A stretch of DNA of 64,000 nucleotides, taken from contig NC_086248.1 of the NCBI RefSeq assembly GCF_021018805.1, positions 94,573,239-94,637,238 of the forward strand. The letters are read 5' to 3'. Every line of letters begins with the position of its first letter. Position 1 is the first letter of the stretch. Origin of the DNA: Prinia subflava. Lineage: Eukaryota; Chordata; Aves; Passeriformes; Cisticolidae. Under the pieces are notes generated by a model. It was not told the origin of the DNA. It was given only the letters and a program-made list of their open reading frames with translations, and ran no database searches. Below are positions 1 through 13,329 of this stretch, piece after piece. Both the position numbers and the translations under genes were made by a program.

Positions 1-590
1 CAGAGGGATGATAAAGTAATGAATAGCAGTGCAAACAGAAGAGGCAGTGAGGAAGGAACAGGCAGAACTGTACACTGAGCAGAACAGTATTACATTTGCA
101 AAAAAAATGGTAAGGTCAAAGAGGAGGAGAAGAAACTTTGAGATTTTGCCAAGAGGCAGACTTTGGTAATCAAGGCAATTCCAGCAGAGCACAGAAATGA
201 AAGCCAACTGGAAAAAAGATTCATTAGAGTTTAAGTAACTTAAGGTAGTGGTGACAGACTGCCTGTCGGATTAATTGGAAGTAAAGGAAATGTTGGGAAG
301 GCAAGCAGGAATGGGGGATGAATTTGCAAGATGCCTCTTCCTTCATCTTGGCCACAGAAAGAAGCTAGAGGACAGTGAGAGGCATCAGAAGAAAATAAGC
401 AAAAGGCAAGATATCGCAGAACAGCAATGTCGTCCCTGTGCAGAAACTGTCCATTTCAATGTCAGAAAAGAAAATAGACATTTAAACTCTCTTGTGTGAG
501 AACCTGTTCTTTCTCTGGCTTCACAGCATTGCTCACCCCTGCCTGAATGCAGAAAGAAGCTTTTGCTGCCATTTCAGACACAAGTCCCGT
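1..590. other. Noncoding DNA, nothing recognised
   Basis: The stretch has unremarkable base composition. The only longer reading frame (275-499, +, 74 codons) has no recognisable domain and no plausible gene context. I see no RNA gene, repeat or promoter signal. Confidence 0.6.
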
Positions 591-670
591 GGGCTGATCC
601 CACGAGTGCCCTCACCTCTCGCTGAAGTCAATGGGAGTTAAGGGCGTTCAGCACTTTCCAGGGTCAGGCC
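591..670. repeat. Short MITE-like dispersed element of sauropsid type
   Basis: The block opens with GGGCTGATCC (591-600) and closes with GGGTCAGGCC (661-670), which are imperfect inverted copies of one another. Between them lies a GAAGTCAATGGGAGTTAAGG core followed by a TTCAGCACTTTCC segment. From memory, this arrangement (inverted GGGCCTGATCC-like ends around a GAAGTCAATGGGAG core) occurs very many times in turtle, crocodile and bird genomes. I cannot name the repeat family. The copy is diverged and probably ancient. Confidence 0.5.
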
Positions 671-2799
671 ATGTATCACTTAAAAATAACTCACCAACAT
701 TAAACATCATTAAAGAAACTAATGCTCATTAACTAGCAATAGACCACTGGGAAAGGATCAATAGTTGTCTCCGAAATCATCTTACCTCTTACAGTATATG
801 CGTACTCTGCTTAATGACAGTGAGGGATGGTGACACTGAATGATAGGTCACTGATAACAGTGAATGGGAAAGACTGCTTCTTAATTAATCAGGACAGTAT
901 TAGCAAAGAATTCCACTTAACAGGGATACATTTGGGGGCCTAACCAGGTGATTAAGGAATGATGTGCTGACCCTTGGTGAAACAAAGTGGCAGCTTAAGA
1001 AGAAGTGCAATGGACAGTCTTTTTATTCTTCTGGTTTTCTTCAGGACAGAGAGCTTTATTTCACCTCAATTTTCAAGGCGTTGCTTTTCTTTAATTAGCT
1101 CCTAATAACTGGAGTAAATTCATAACCAGCCAGGCTGATTCTGGGCCTGCCAGTGGAAAGGGTTCTGTGGTGTGGCACCAACATGATGCTGTATCTGAAT
1201 GTCTCTTGTTCTGCAGCTCTTGCTTGGGGAAAGCTGCGTGTTTAACTGGAGCTGTGGTTTCCCTGACGGGACTTAGAGGACATTATTTGGCAGAGTGCAC
1301 ACAGGACAGGTTTGCATGCCTTGGATGGAGATTATGAACATTGTTTCCTTTTTCTGATCCAGATCTGGATTTCCTTCTCTTCAGGACCCACACATGGGAA
1401 ATCACAGAGACATCCAGGCACAGAACAATTTTTGTGGCCTTCAAGAGGTGATGGCCATTTGAAGTAAAAAAAAAAAAGCAGCACAATCTTATCTGCATTC
1501 CACTGGTACCTAACGACCCTCCCCATCTGACAGAATTTATTGTAATCCCTATAAACCTAAATCTCAAAGAATTCCGATGCCTTGCACATCTCTCCTGTTC
1601 TAATTTATGAGAACTTGGTAATGTGCCATCTGGAGGTTTCACTGCTTTTGAGACACGTGTTCAGCCCAGAGTGGAAGCCAAAAGGAGAAAGAAAGGAAAA
1701 CGCAGGGGAAGGAGAAGATCTGGCTTCAAGGAACAAGTGTCATGAACTCATACAGACAAAAACTACATTTCAAAAAAAAATGAGTTTTAACTTGCATGAT
1801 CGGCACATACACAGCTGATAACCCAGGGTCTCAACCTAAGGACATTAGCAGCATTACAGGGCAATCCTTACACAAGGACAAAATGTTCTTGAGCAATTTC
1901 TGCAATGTATTAGACACAAACAGGTTTTTCCTCAAAACTGAAGTCATGTCAGGCTTCTTGCTTCACCTCTTTTAATTTTCCCTGAACAAACATATTTATT
2001 GTGGCAGTTTCAAGTAAATTTCCAGTTCACACACTTTTCCTGTGAGACAACAAAGGGCTTATTGGAGGGAGCTTTTAGGCTGATTTGCTGATCTACACCC
2101 AGGCCATCAAAGGTCTGAGGCCTATTTTACTCTGAAAAAAAATGCCTAGCTCTAATTTTATTCCTTTTATTAAGCTACTTAAACAAAAATAACATTGAAA
2201 ACTCTATGTCACTGAAGTCATAATTACTAGCCTATGAAAAGAGCAATTCAGCTGTCAGGCTGGATCACATCAACAAGTTAGACACAGTACTGGCAAGCAT
2301 ATTAGATCAAAAAATAAGTTAAATCATCCTATTAATATCAAAATAATCAATCCTAACAAAAACAGATTTGCAAATTCATCCTAAAGAGGAGATTAAGAAG
2401 GCAGCTGTTCATTCATTACATGTACCAATTACAAAGCATCTTAATGTTGAAAAGAAGATCATCATCTAACACCTGATCCATGTCCCTGGCCAGTGAAAAG
2501 GTTTCTCTTCAAACCCTTGCTCTTCCTGCTCACAAGTGAGCAAGCCCTTGTCTCCCAGGATCCATCTTCAGAGTTGCTGGGAGGGAGATGTTTATATCAG
2601 TGCCTTTCAGAAGAGTGTCCTGTTGGCCAGAAAGTACAGAAAGAGGAAAGTTTCAGGCTGCTCACTGAAGGCAGGACCCTTTTTCCAATATTTATTTTGA
2701 CTGAGGAATGGTTTCATTGATGTTTCCTTCATGAATGCAAGGCCAGTGCCCACACCCACCTCTCCACAAACAGCTGGAGTGGTAAAATTCAGTTCACAA
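671..2799. other. Noncoding DNA, nothing recognised
   Basis: This is AT-leaning sequence with short reading frames only, none resembling a known protein. A run of 12 A lies at about 1467-1478. No RNA gene or repeat was recognised. Confidence 0.55.
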
Positions 2800-3240
2800 C
2801 AGGATTGAGACTCCTCCACAAGGTGAGGAAAAGGCTGTTTTGTGACAGCAGCAGAGTGACTCTCCCAGACACTGTTGCCTCCCTGGTCTCTTGCAGCACC
2901 AAGACCACAGAACCCCTTAGCTCTGTGTGTTCCTGGACACAGCCAAAAGGCTCAGTGAGTGCTCCTCTGGCAGCTCTGCCTCTGCCAGTGCTGAGCACAG
3001 GACCAGGAGGAACTGCTGGCCAGAGGGAGGGTTTGGAGCCACAAGCACCGTGTGTGCCTCCTTCCCCTCCCTGCTCCTCTCTTCCCTCCTGGGCCAGCCT
3101 TGGCACAGACACCTCCTGCACCCATGGGGAGCCTGGGGGAGGCAGGGCAGGACTCCTGCAGCTCCTCTCTGGGCTGAAGGAGAGGCTGTAAAGGAAACAA
3201 GCCCGGGGAGATATTCTCACACTGCTAGGCAAGGTGGGCT
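2800..3240. other. GC-richer patch of unknown origin
   Basis: The stretch is clearly richer in G and C than its flanks and is made largely of CTG, CCT and CAG-type words. That keeps several overlapping frames open on both strands (for example 2805-3191 + and 2789-3232 -). None of the translations looks like a conserved protein; they are rich in P, S, G and A, as expected from composition. It could be a decayed transposable element or LTR, but I see no TG...CA ends or target-site duplication that would show this. Confidence 0.35.
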
Positions 3241-4451
3241 TTAGCTGCAGTCATTAGTACTCCATGCAAGCATGATTTCTGGTTGCATCAGTCTGGTACC
3301 CTGCATAGCTGCCTTCATGGTCTGTGCCAAAAGCTGGATCTGTCTTGGAGCAGGAAGTTCCAGCAGACCAGGAGGGTTCCCTGTAAATGAGAGATAATTT
3401 TAGAAAGGGAAATTATTACATTTAATTGAAAGATGCAGTCACAGACTTTGCAACTCCTCTTCTCTGGGCTCTATTAAGTCAAGACCTGACAGGTCCCACG
3501 TACTTTTCTTCTGGGTTCAGAAGAGGCTGAAGGCTGATAACCTGACCTCCTCACACACCCGCATTGGACACTCCAAATGAGCAGTTTTGCCTGAGGTGTC
3601 CTCTCAATCAAGGCACTGCCCTGCTTGTTCTCACCTCCCTGAGAATTTCATCCAGACACAAGGTGCACTATACAACATATTCCTCTTGGACCAAGTCACG
3701 AAAACATCATTTTAGTGAGCTATTTAAAAATTGTTGGCATTTTGAGGACTGTGGAGTCTGCAAGTCTGACCTTCCCTTTGCCAAACACCGAAAAGTGAAA
3801 AATCTAATTACAAGATCATGATGGGTATTTTATTTATTTTAATGGGTTTTGGACATTCTATCAGGAAATCAAAATGCATATACAAATAGATTAAAAATAG
3901 TAGCTTTAACACTCAGGAGAATTCTCTAAGCACAAAATTGTTGGGGAACCCTCCCCACTTTACTGGGAGTGGAAACACTGTACAGCAAAGCCTATGAGAT
4001 TCACCAAGACAGAGAAAACAATTAAGGTTCACCTAGATTCAGTATTTGCAAGGTGCTCAGCTAAGACAGCACTGCTTTCCTGCCCTTTTCATGGAATAGA
4101 GCACAGAAGCAACTGAGGCAGGACAAAGGCATTGCTGGGAATGAGGAGAATCCACAGCACCTATGCAGTGGGAGCTGGAAAATCAAATTTTTTAAAATTT
4201 GATTATTATCAGCTATTATCAATGGTACTTTCTCCATTGCACAAATGAGCCAAAGGAACATGCAAAACAAAAACAGGCTACCTGAAAAAGAGGAAACATC
4301 ACACTTCAAAGGTGCAAGTTCCCATACTGATTTTTACTTGCCTAGGACCTCTTCTGACCAGTGACTGAGCCCTCACAACTGTCCTGGTGACCCTAAATCA
4401 CAGCATTTAGGAACAATCCACCACACTCCTCCTATGCCATCAAGCCTCAGC
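3241..4451. other. Noncoding DNA, nothing recognised
   Basis: AT-rich sequence with no recognised gene, RNA or repeat. The longest frames (85 codons at 3564-3821 + and 82 codons at 4061-4309 -) have no family resemblance I can identify. Confidence 0.55.
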
Positions 4452-4503
4452 AAAAAAGAAAAAAAAAGAAAAAAAAAAAGGAAAATAAATAAATAAAAAA
4501 AAA
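4452..4503 (+). repeat. A-rich low-complexity tract
   Basis: The tract is almost entirely A with occasional G, passing into AAAT repeats. It could be a decayed poly(A) tail of an unrecognised insertion on the + strand or a simple repeat. The sequence alone does not decide. Confidence 0.85.
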
Positions 4504-4869
4504 TTATTAAAACCCACTTTAATTTCTTTCTGTGGCTTTTTGATCTCATGAAAAGCAGTTCAACACCTACAGAATGCCTTCCCTAAGGAGATAACTGTAC
4601 AAGCAAAGTTCAAGTATCCCATCATTGATTGCATGTGTTTCATACTAAGCTCCTTCCACTATAATGCACTTTCTACAATAGCTGATAGATTTTTCCAGTC
4701 TTCCTCTGGGAGTCCTAAATGACTTTGCCAGAGAATTGTAAAAGCTCTTTTTCCTTCACTGACAAAACTCAATTCCTGGATGAAATGTTTGAAAATCTTT
4801 AAAGATACTTTTTAATACATGTTGAGTCTCTTAAAAATAAGGAAATTGTGCAAACAGTAGAACACAGGT

Positions 4870-5441
4870 GGTACAAGAACACCCTAAATTGCTGTGGCAG
4901 TTTGATTTTGTAACCTCAGGATACCACAGGTTGTGTAAAGCCAAAATCAAAATTCTCTGTGTACACTCTTATCAACCACTATGTTTATTCTGATGCAGAG
5001 GCCTTCATTCCAGCAAGCATCTCGGTCCAGAAAAGTATTGACATTTGTGCTTAAATCTGAATGTACATCCCATTCAGTAGGTTGTAAAGGACATTTAAGC
5101 ACCTGTATGCCTAAAAAGAGACTGACAGAGGGCACATCTGAGTCAGAATTTTATTAATGTTCCCTGAAGGTTATATAAGATCAAATGGGTAGATTGACTT
5201 GGCATTGTATTGCAGTGACTTTGTACAATGTTTGGGAAAATGAAACCATTAATGAGATATCAGCTGAATATTTTCTCATTGACACTCTGGGTAATAAAAT
5301 GTGAAAGGTTTTATTTCCCCAAGTGAGGTCAGCACACATGTGGATAATTGTCTGAAACAATATAATTTTTGTTTAACTTGTTTAATTGTCTAGGTAACTT
5401 GTTTGTTCAAAATAAATATGCAGTTAAAAAAAAAAAAAAAA
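4870..5441 (+). pseudogene. Candidate 3' end of a retrocopied transcript
   Basis: An AATAAA hexamer at 5411-5416 is followed ten bases later by 16 consecutive A (5426-5441). This is the arrangement left when a polyadenylated transcript is reverse-transcribed into the genome. The several hundred bases upstream are AT-rich and have no long + strand frame, so only 3' UTR-like sequence is visible and the source transcript cannot be named. The left boundary is a guess. The octamer CTGTGGCT occurs just after the A tract and again near 4529, but it is too short to count as a target-site duplication. Processed pseudogenes are uncommon in birds because the CR1 machinery rarely mobilises mRNAs, so a chance A run remains possible. 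Confidence 0.25.
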
Positions 5442-8400
5442 GGCTGTGGCTGGGTTCATAAGAAGCCCTTCCTTTATGATTAACACTGCAGTCCCTGCTG
5501 GCAATGCTCTGGTGTCCGGACTTAACAAACACATAACCAAAAGTGGCTGTTCCTGTGCTGACTTTTCAGTTTAAATAACCTGGAATTATGCAACAGTGAT
5601 CTTCTCTAACAATTTTCTCTCTGGGAGTGCAAAACAGATTCATATTAGTTCCTTATATTTTTGTTTATCTGTGCATTCATCCCTTCTTTTGCCATCTGTC
5701 ATAAAACTAGCTGAAAAATTGAAGGTTTTAATCCTGTTTCGATAATTATTGAGCATTACTTATTTATGGGGAATGCCCCTCTGTAGGTATTCCATATACA
5801 AATCATAGGGGACTAGGCAGACTCCTGACAATATTGAGATAAACTTCTTTACAAGTATACCAGTGAAATTGTCAACTAGCTACAGCCTGGTATTTTTTCC
5901 ATCCTTGGTACCAAACCCAGTCCTCCGGATTTCTTCTGCTAAAAAGAGAGCAGAGTTTGCATCTTAATGCTTTGGCATTTGGTTGCCGAGCTCTCCACTT
6001 GGAACTCTCCACTTGAATTCTCAGCTGGAAGTGCGTGTAACATCTGTGTGCAGACTTGGCAGGAGGAGCCCAACACGTTGGGCAGTACATGAGTCCTCCT
6101 CACCATCTTGCAGGATTAGATCCGTATCCCAAGAACTGACACAACTCAGAGCATAGAGGTTTGCCAGATCCACATTCGTGCTCAAGTAAGTGTCTGGCTT
6201 TTCAGGACCTGCCAAGAAAAGATCCCAGGCTTCTTTCTTCAGCCAACCCCAAATTCGTGCCAGTCACCATAAAGGGGTGTGAGCCCTTGCCAGCGTACAC
6301 GTGTTTGAGGAGTTGTACTGATGTTACAGGAGCTCCACCAATTGCTCCAGTCAAGGCTCCTGCCCAGAGTGCTGAAGTCTTTAATTCATAGCTCTGTTTC
6401 ATTTTAGCAGGGTTTTCAATCTCTCGTTTTGGTAAAATAAGTGTCACTCCAAGCCTGGATCACGTTCCAATTATTCTCACAATTGTGGACACCATAAGGA
6501 AACAGTGGACATTCTGCCATGTGAAACAATTACATCATATGCAATCAGACAGGAAAAGAAAAGGGGAAAGAAAGCAACTAAATCAACACACTGTGCATCC
6601 ATTCATTTTACCGTGTCATTTAGCATATGGTCACTCATGTGATCAAGACAGTAACTGGCATTTTTCCCAGTTAATTCACCTCTTTTCTCTTTGTCCTCTG
6701 TTGTAGCACCAGTCTTTCAGCAAGATTTCAGGTTGCAATCCCCTTGGAGAATGAATGGTCCTTATTAAGTGTCTGGAAAAAACCAGCAATTTATTAGTAC
6801 ATTGAGACTAATTATAGCTCTACCTTAATCAAATAAAGAGTCGTAATTAAAAAAACCAAACACCTCACTTGAAATTGACTTAAATATTTTTCATTTCACT
6901 GTCTCTCTCTCTTTATATAAATTGCCAATACAATTAAGTCCTATAGCTGTAACAGCTGTCTAAGTAACTTCTGAAAAAATAAGTTGTTTCTTTTTTTCCT
7001 GAGGTTTGGTGGTTACAGTGATGTGAACTGACTAATACTTTACAGAGCTTAGCTGTGAATCATTCACTGCAAATAAAAGGCAAGTCACGCAAATGTTCCT
7101 ATGCATGTTCTTCTCAATTATATTTCTGAGGACGTCCACTTGATTTTGATATCCGTTCAGCATTACATATTTGAAGTCTAGACAAGGGAAGTCTAGACAT
7201 CCATAGTGCCCTGTCATGTTTTTTTACACTATTTTTGAATTTAGATGCACCTTCGAAACACAGAAGGCTTTATGCTCATTAAAAGCTGAATTCTATGTTG
7301 ATGCAAATATATTTAGCTGCAACCAATACCCATTGCATACACAGAATTTTCTGAGGGCAGCTGTGCTATACAGAGGGGAATGATGAGATATCCAAGCTGA
7401 AGTGCAGGCAGTCAAACCCTGTTTTTGTGGAAAAGATTGAGAATGATGAGTAGTTCCCAATCTGTGTACGTTCAGGTGGCTTAAGGTCTTTTAAGAATAG
7501 GGAGAAAAAAGATATTAAAATATCTCTTTTTTTTTTTTCCCTCTTCCTTTATATTGTTTCATTACCTGGTAATAAATTAGTAAACGCAGGAGACTTTGTT
7601 TACACACCTGAAGTCTAGGAGGGTGGCAATTCCCAGAGCTGCATTCTACCTGAAATGTTCAAGGACATGCAGCTGACACAGTGGGCCTCTGACTGTAAGA
7701 CAGACAGCTCCAGGCACAAAGCTGCTGTATAAAACTGTCTACATCTACCTAAATTAGAACTGACAACCAGCCCTGGTTTTATAATGCTGAGTTCTCAACT
7801 TTTGGACACCAAAACCTATCCAGAAAAGGAAACAGAGTACATTAGATTTTTTTCTTTCCTTTTGGGCATTGTTTCTTCTATTTCTTCTTTCTCTTTTTTT
7901 TTCCACACTCATTTTAAAATACAGCATTTGATACATCATGTTTTTCACTCTACTGTTTTTGGGTTTTTTTGGTAGAAAACCCCTTTAAAGTTAAGCATTT
8001 AATTCTAAAAAATAATACAACTGAAATTTTATCTTGATCATGCTTGAATATGATGCAGTGTTTTCATTAGAAACAGAGCTTGTTAAGGACAAGAGTTAAA
8101 TTTCATAGTAAACCACTGAATTAAATGAAAACAGAAATTTAATAACAAACCTCTGCATTAAATGGAACCAGCAGGTAAACCAGAGGGCTTGAAGAGAGAT
8201 TCCTGTAGCTGCTTTGCAGACTTTGCTGAATTATCACTCCTATAATGAGTTCATGAAGACTAATGTTTCAAAAATAGCTACTAATTTCAGGTGCCAGATT
8301 TCAAACTTCTCCAAAAAGTGAATATTTTAGAGGTTCTGTCTAGTCATAACTCCCCATAAATTTGCTGTCTGGGGATTCTGAAAATGAGGCATTACAGAAA

Positions 8401-9249
8401 ACTGATTTTATCTATTTCGCACTTATGTCATAGGCATTTTGTTTGAATATTCAAACTAACACTTATTTTTAAGAAAAAAATATTACGTAATGAATCACTG
8501 AATATCTGTTCATTATAAATTGCCATGAAATTTGGTAGAACATGGGCTGAAGAGATGTATGTATGACTGTACCTGACTGTATGTTTGTAAACACAAATTC
8601 CACTCCTAGAACTTTTAAAAATCAACAGGGTTGCTAGCTAACCTCAGTAACTGAAAAACAACCTTACAGCTAATTTAGGTTGCCTTTTTTATTGTTATTT
8701 TTTGGCTTTTTGAGGGGGCAGACGTTTCTGCTTATGCAAATGTCTTCTTTATTTACTTAGAATAAGCAACAAAATGAAGAACCTAACAAAGACTGCTCAC
8801 AATTTCTGTCACTTTTTGGTGGTAACAGCTTTGTCACTGTCATTTGGTTTTCAGGTCTACATTATTACATCTTTGTTTATAAATGAGCAAAAGATTTCGG
8901 GTGAAGTCTTGCATTACTCTTTGTTCTGCAACATATTTTGTTAGCAAGCCCTCAGTAGTATCTAAAATAGTGTAAATCATCAGTTTTTAATCTGGCAGGA
9001 AGTAGATAGTGGCCCATTAAACCTTCGTAATTAAATTTCCCCTGCACTCCCCCATAGAACCATTATCTGAGTTTTCTAATTAACACAAGAGGAGGGAGTC
9101 AATTCAGAGTGATGGGATCTATAGCCATCCCCTTTCATTTTAATGGCCTTTAATAAACTTTTATTACTATTGATATTGATAATTATAATACACCCTTTCC
9201 TCTGCAATGTGATTCTAAGGGCCTTGTCAAAATTTGAAAAATTCTTCCT
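5442..9249. other. AT-rich noncoding DNA
   Basis: No gene was recognised. The stretch includes a small tandem duplication near 5991-6016, an open frame of unknown meaning at 6202-6447 (-), an imperfect inverted repeat at 7499-7542 containing a T12 run, and scattered octamer-type ATGCAAAT words. The remaining sequence is unremarkable. Confidence 0.55.
5991..6016. repeat. Two-copy 15-bp tandem duplication
   Basis: CTCTCCACTTG occurs at 5991-6001 and again at 6006-6016, a period of 15 bases. It is a small local duplication with no evident function. Confidence 0.8.
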
Positions 9250-10560
9250 CAAAGTTGGAGCACAGCAAATGACCGTGTCCTCAAACACCCAGAACCTGGA
9301 GCCAACAGCATCGGTGAGGGAAAAAAGACAAAGCGTGGGGAGGACCGCAGGGAATGTCCTGGCTCACACCGATTCCAGCGGGTTGTGCCTCGGTCCTGGT
9401 CTGCCACAGCCCTCTGCTCCCGCAGCAGAGCCTCCCCCAAAGAGGCTGACACAAATGCTGAATCATGAGGTGGTTTCATGACAGATAAACACAAAGAATT
9501 ATGCAGAGTTCATTTAACTTCTTTTACTTCCAGCCTTACAGAGGTCAGATACTAGAGAGGAGGATTAGCTGTCGTGACACCTAGTCCTTCCTTAGACTTT
9601 TCCTTGTTGCCTTTTATACTAACTAAACATTTTTACATGGAGCTTTTATTGGCGTGTCAACACTCCTAACCTCGCCACAGCCTCAGAACAGCAGGTCTCA
9701 TATCTCAGTGATCCTCTTTCAGGTGAGCAATTGTGTTCCATCAGCACTGCAGTGACAGAGGCTTTACTGATGGAATGAGATGCAAGCTGGAACAGGACCT
9801 CTCTTCTGCAGGTCTTGGAAGGGAAAAAGCACTCTGCCTTCCAAAGCAGGGGGGACCTGTACAGTTGAACAAGCCCCTGTGAGCACCTTCCTTGCTGCCA
9901 CCATTCGAGGTCCTCGTGACCTGAGGACACGCGTGGGCTCCCTCTTGCCAGCTGCACTCTGAACATCACAAAGCAGCTCTGTCTCAGGGCTCTGGGTGCA
10001 CACAGCTGGTGCTGATGGTCTCCCCTGAAGTCCACAGGCTTACTTTGAGCCTAAAACTCCATGTGTGGAAAGAATCCTTTACAGGAATGCCACTTCTTAC
10101 CCCATACTGCCCTCAGGCATGCACACAGCTTCAACCAGGCGAGCATGGCTACAACTGCTCCTTCACTGCCAACTGTGGGGCTGTCCCCTGACCCCTGCAC
10201 TTCCTCTGGGGGTCTTCAGTACCAGGAACTGTGGGTGTTGGACAGTCCCAGCTGGGGTCTGGCTCTGCTGCCCAGCCGTTCCAGAAGTTCCACTGGGCAC
10301 ACCAAGAAGCCTTTCCTTCCAGCAGAGCACGGATGTTCTCTCTGGAGAAATGCCTGGTGCCCCGCTACAGTTCTCATCCTGGTCTCTACACACAGGTCAG
10401 CAATACAACATCAGTACTGGGTGTTCTGCGTCCTGGGGTTGTACCTTATGACTCCTCAAGGGGGACTTTGGAGAAACATTTGAAGCTGGATTTAGAAGTT
10501 CTAGTTGGTCCATTTTCAGTGCTACTTCCTTACTGCAGGTTATGATCACTGAGATGATTA
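9250..10560. other. GC-richer noncoding block
   Basis: The block is higher in GC than its surroundings and has a small CpG cluster at about 9310-9430. It keeps overlapping frames open in several phases (up to 140 codons at 10061-10483 +). The predicted peptides show no domain and change frame every few hundred bases, as expected of compositional shadows. It may be a decayed mobile element or a regulatory block; I cannot assign it. Confidence 0.35.
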
Positions 10561-13170
10561 ATTTCAAACACAGCCAGTTGCTTATATAACTGTAGACATC
10601 AAATGCAGAAAAAATGCAGGGAAAGTGCTTGAAAAATTATTTTAAATCAAGCATACTAAGGAAATTGGTTTTGTTTTTCCAAATACAAAAGGTGAAATTG
10701 TGTTTTTAAAACCTGTGATTCAAACAGAGTAATTCACAGGTGAACCATATTGCTTTATAAAAGGGTTGCTCTATAAATAGCAAAGAGTCATTGCTTACTA
10801 CCTTCAAAAGACTTGGCAGTTAATACAATTGCAAAATGTGAAGAATGCATTTCCTATAAGTATGAGGAAAAAAAAATCTTCAATTAATAACAACACTCAG
10901 CCATACCTGATGGGATCCTAAATTTAGATTTGGTAAAAAGCCATCAAATTGAATTAGAGAGCTTACTAAAGAGCCAACCTTTATTTCTGTTGTTTGAACT
11001 GATGATGAGGTAATGACCAGTGTTTAAACTCGAGTTCTCCAGATGCAACTGGAAATATGTCTATAGTAACTTCTAAATATTTGTGTGATGTTTGTGAGTG
11101 AACTTTGCACGTCCCCTCCCCAGGAGTAAGCAATCTTATTTCTGAAGTTCAGTGTTAGGCAGGTAGATATGAGCTGAGTGAACAAGGAAAGAAAAGGCTT
11201 CATGAATAAGGTATGCAAAAAAATTTGGCATACATCTTTGAAGTGATTATGAGGTCTGTGTGAAAGCAGTAGTAGGTAAATTTTGGCTGGCACAGCACAT
11301 AGATACACAAGAGAAAAAACTCAGCCAACAGTGTGATCACAGGACAGGAACCAGCTGCCTGGATTTTGCCTCCTCAAAAACTAACAAGGAAAAGCATGGG
11401 GAGAGCTCCTCTGTGACTTACAGTATTAGAGATAGAACAAAGCACAGTTGAATGGTTGGCAAACCTTTGTATCTGAGAGCAAAACCTGTACGAAACTCCT
11501 CTAAATGTGCATTGAGACGTCTTCACCACCACCCATTGCAATTATTTTGGCCCTTGCTGTGGCCAGGTCATGAGTGGGGAATCAGGTCTGCAGAGAGGCT
11601 GTGCAGAGAACCCTTCCAGGAGAAAAGAGATGTGGTAACCCTGGGAATGTTTGGGTTTGGATTTTAAATCAGCAGTATCACCTTTCCTTCTGTGTTTATT
11701 TCTATGTTGTCATTCAACGAATTTTAAATGAAACAGATATTTTCAATAAAGATATACAAATTCTATCATAAAAGTTTACATACTGAAACAGGTTAATTAC
11801 ATAATTTTTCTTGAAAATATCTTCCAAGAATTGCCAGAAAGGAATGTTTGAGAAGTAGGGTATCTGCCAAATTGGCACACACTCACAAATGAACTTAAAT
11901 TTGCTTTTGTGACCTTGTCTGGTGATCATCTTATGTCTTAATTATGAAGGTGCAAAGTGCTCTTAAATTCTGTCCACATCAACTTCTAATTTTATCATTT
12001 TTCAAACGTGATTAAACTCATCCTTCACTATTAGTCAGCTGGGTTTTTTTCCTATGTATCTTGCATCTCTCAGTTTCAAAGATGAATTAAAAAAATGAAA
12101 AAGGGGAACCAGAATTTCCTGAATATTATGACTATTAGCTATATTTTTCATACAGTCTAGATGCAGAATATGTCTTAGAAGGTAACAATGTATTAATCTT
12201 CATCCTTGTCTCTATTGCTCCGTTTCAGGCAGTGATGGTTTTGAGAAATGCAAAATCCAGCCTTGCAGAATGCTGTGTTAGAAAAATTAATTAGAAAATG
12301 TTCACCTGTTCATTCACATATGATATGATGTAACATATATATTAATTTGAGAATTAATTTATGGTACATATGATTGGAACATGCACATATATATTTGCAT
12401 AATTAAACAAAAGTGACTTATTTAATTTTTTTTATTTGCTGCAGTTTAACAGAGAATTTTGCATTAAGTGTGTGTATGTATATATAACTATATATATAAA
12501 TATGTATAAAACAAAAAGTGAAAATCAGAGAAGAAGATGAAGATTCAAGCATCCTAGGACATAGGAACGATCAGAGGAGTATCTTTAGCAGTAAGGACAG
12601 CACTATGATAGTCCATTGTTGTGTGCAGATAACTGTCCTTAAGCAGCAACAAGGACAATATCTCCAGGTCACTTGAGAGGTCTAATTTCTTTGCAGACTT
12701 TTCAAAACACTGCTTTACTTCACCATGAATAGATGGACATTTTTTCTACCTCCAACAAATCTCTTCTCTGCTTCTCTGTCACTTCCTAAATTGCTCTGTT
12801 CCTTGCACTAAAGAAGTGGAAAAAGTTCTGCATGATAATATTCCAATAACAAACACAAAATTTCATTATGTATTTCCCATATTTTTAAAAATCTATTTTT
12901 TTCTGTGGTATTTTCTGTGAGTATTTGTAAAGATAGATGGTAATCAGGTTCCCATTAATAGTCTGCTGGATCTTTAATCAGTATGTAAAATAATTTCCTG
13001 ATAAGAATTTAGGCCAAGTCAGGAAGAACACTCCAAGCAAAGGAACATCTGTGATAAAAGCATCAAGCAGTCTTTCTAACCATGTACCAAGTTCAAGGTC
13101 TCTGATAAGCCACCTGGCTATCCCTACACACTCTGATAACCCCAAGCTGGTGGTACAATGTTCAGCCAGG
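10561..13170. other. AT-rich noncoding DNA
   Basis: No gene, RNA or recognisable interspersed repeat was seen. The part at 12310-12510 is very AT-rich, with TATATA-type words and short TA/TG alternations. Confidence 0.55.
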
Positions 13171-13329
13171 GAAGGTCTTGTTGCTGGGCACTGAGCTGAT
13201 AGGCTTATGGCACTCTCTGCTGCAAGACTCAAGAATATTGGAATATCACGAAGGCAAAGCAAGCCATGAGCATAATGGAAGGAAGGCTGGTAGCAACCAA
13301 AAACTTTTATTTTTCCCCACAGTGTTTTA

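Noticed and set aside
2789..3244. Overlapping frames of 105-147 codons as a gene
   Set aside because: They lie antisense and out of phase to one another in a GC-richer patch, and none shows a conserved motif.
10061..10483. 140-codon + strand frame
   Set aside because: Three other frames are open over the same bases on both strands, so this is a compositional effect; no domain seen.
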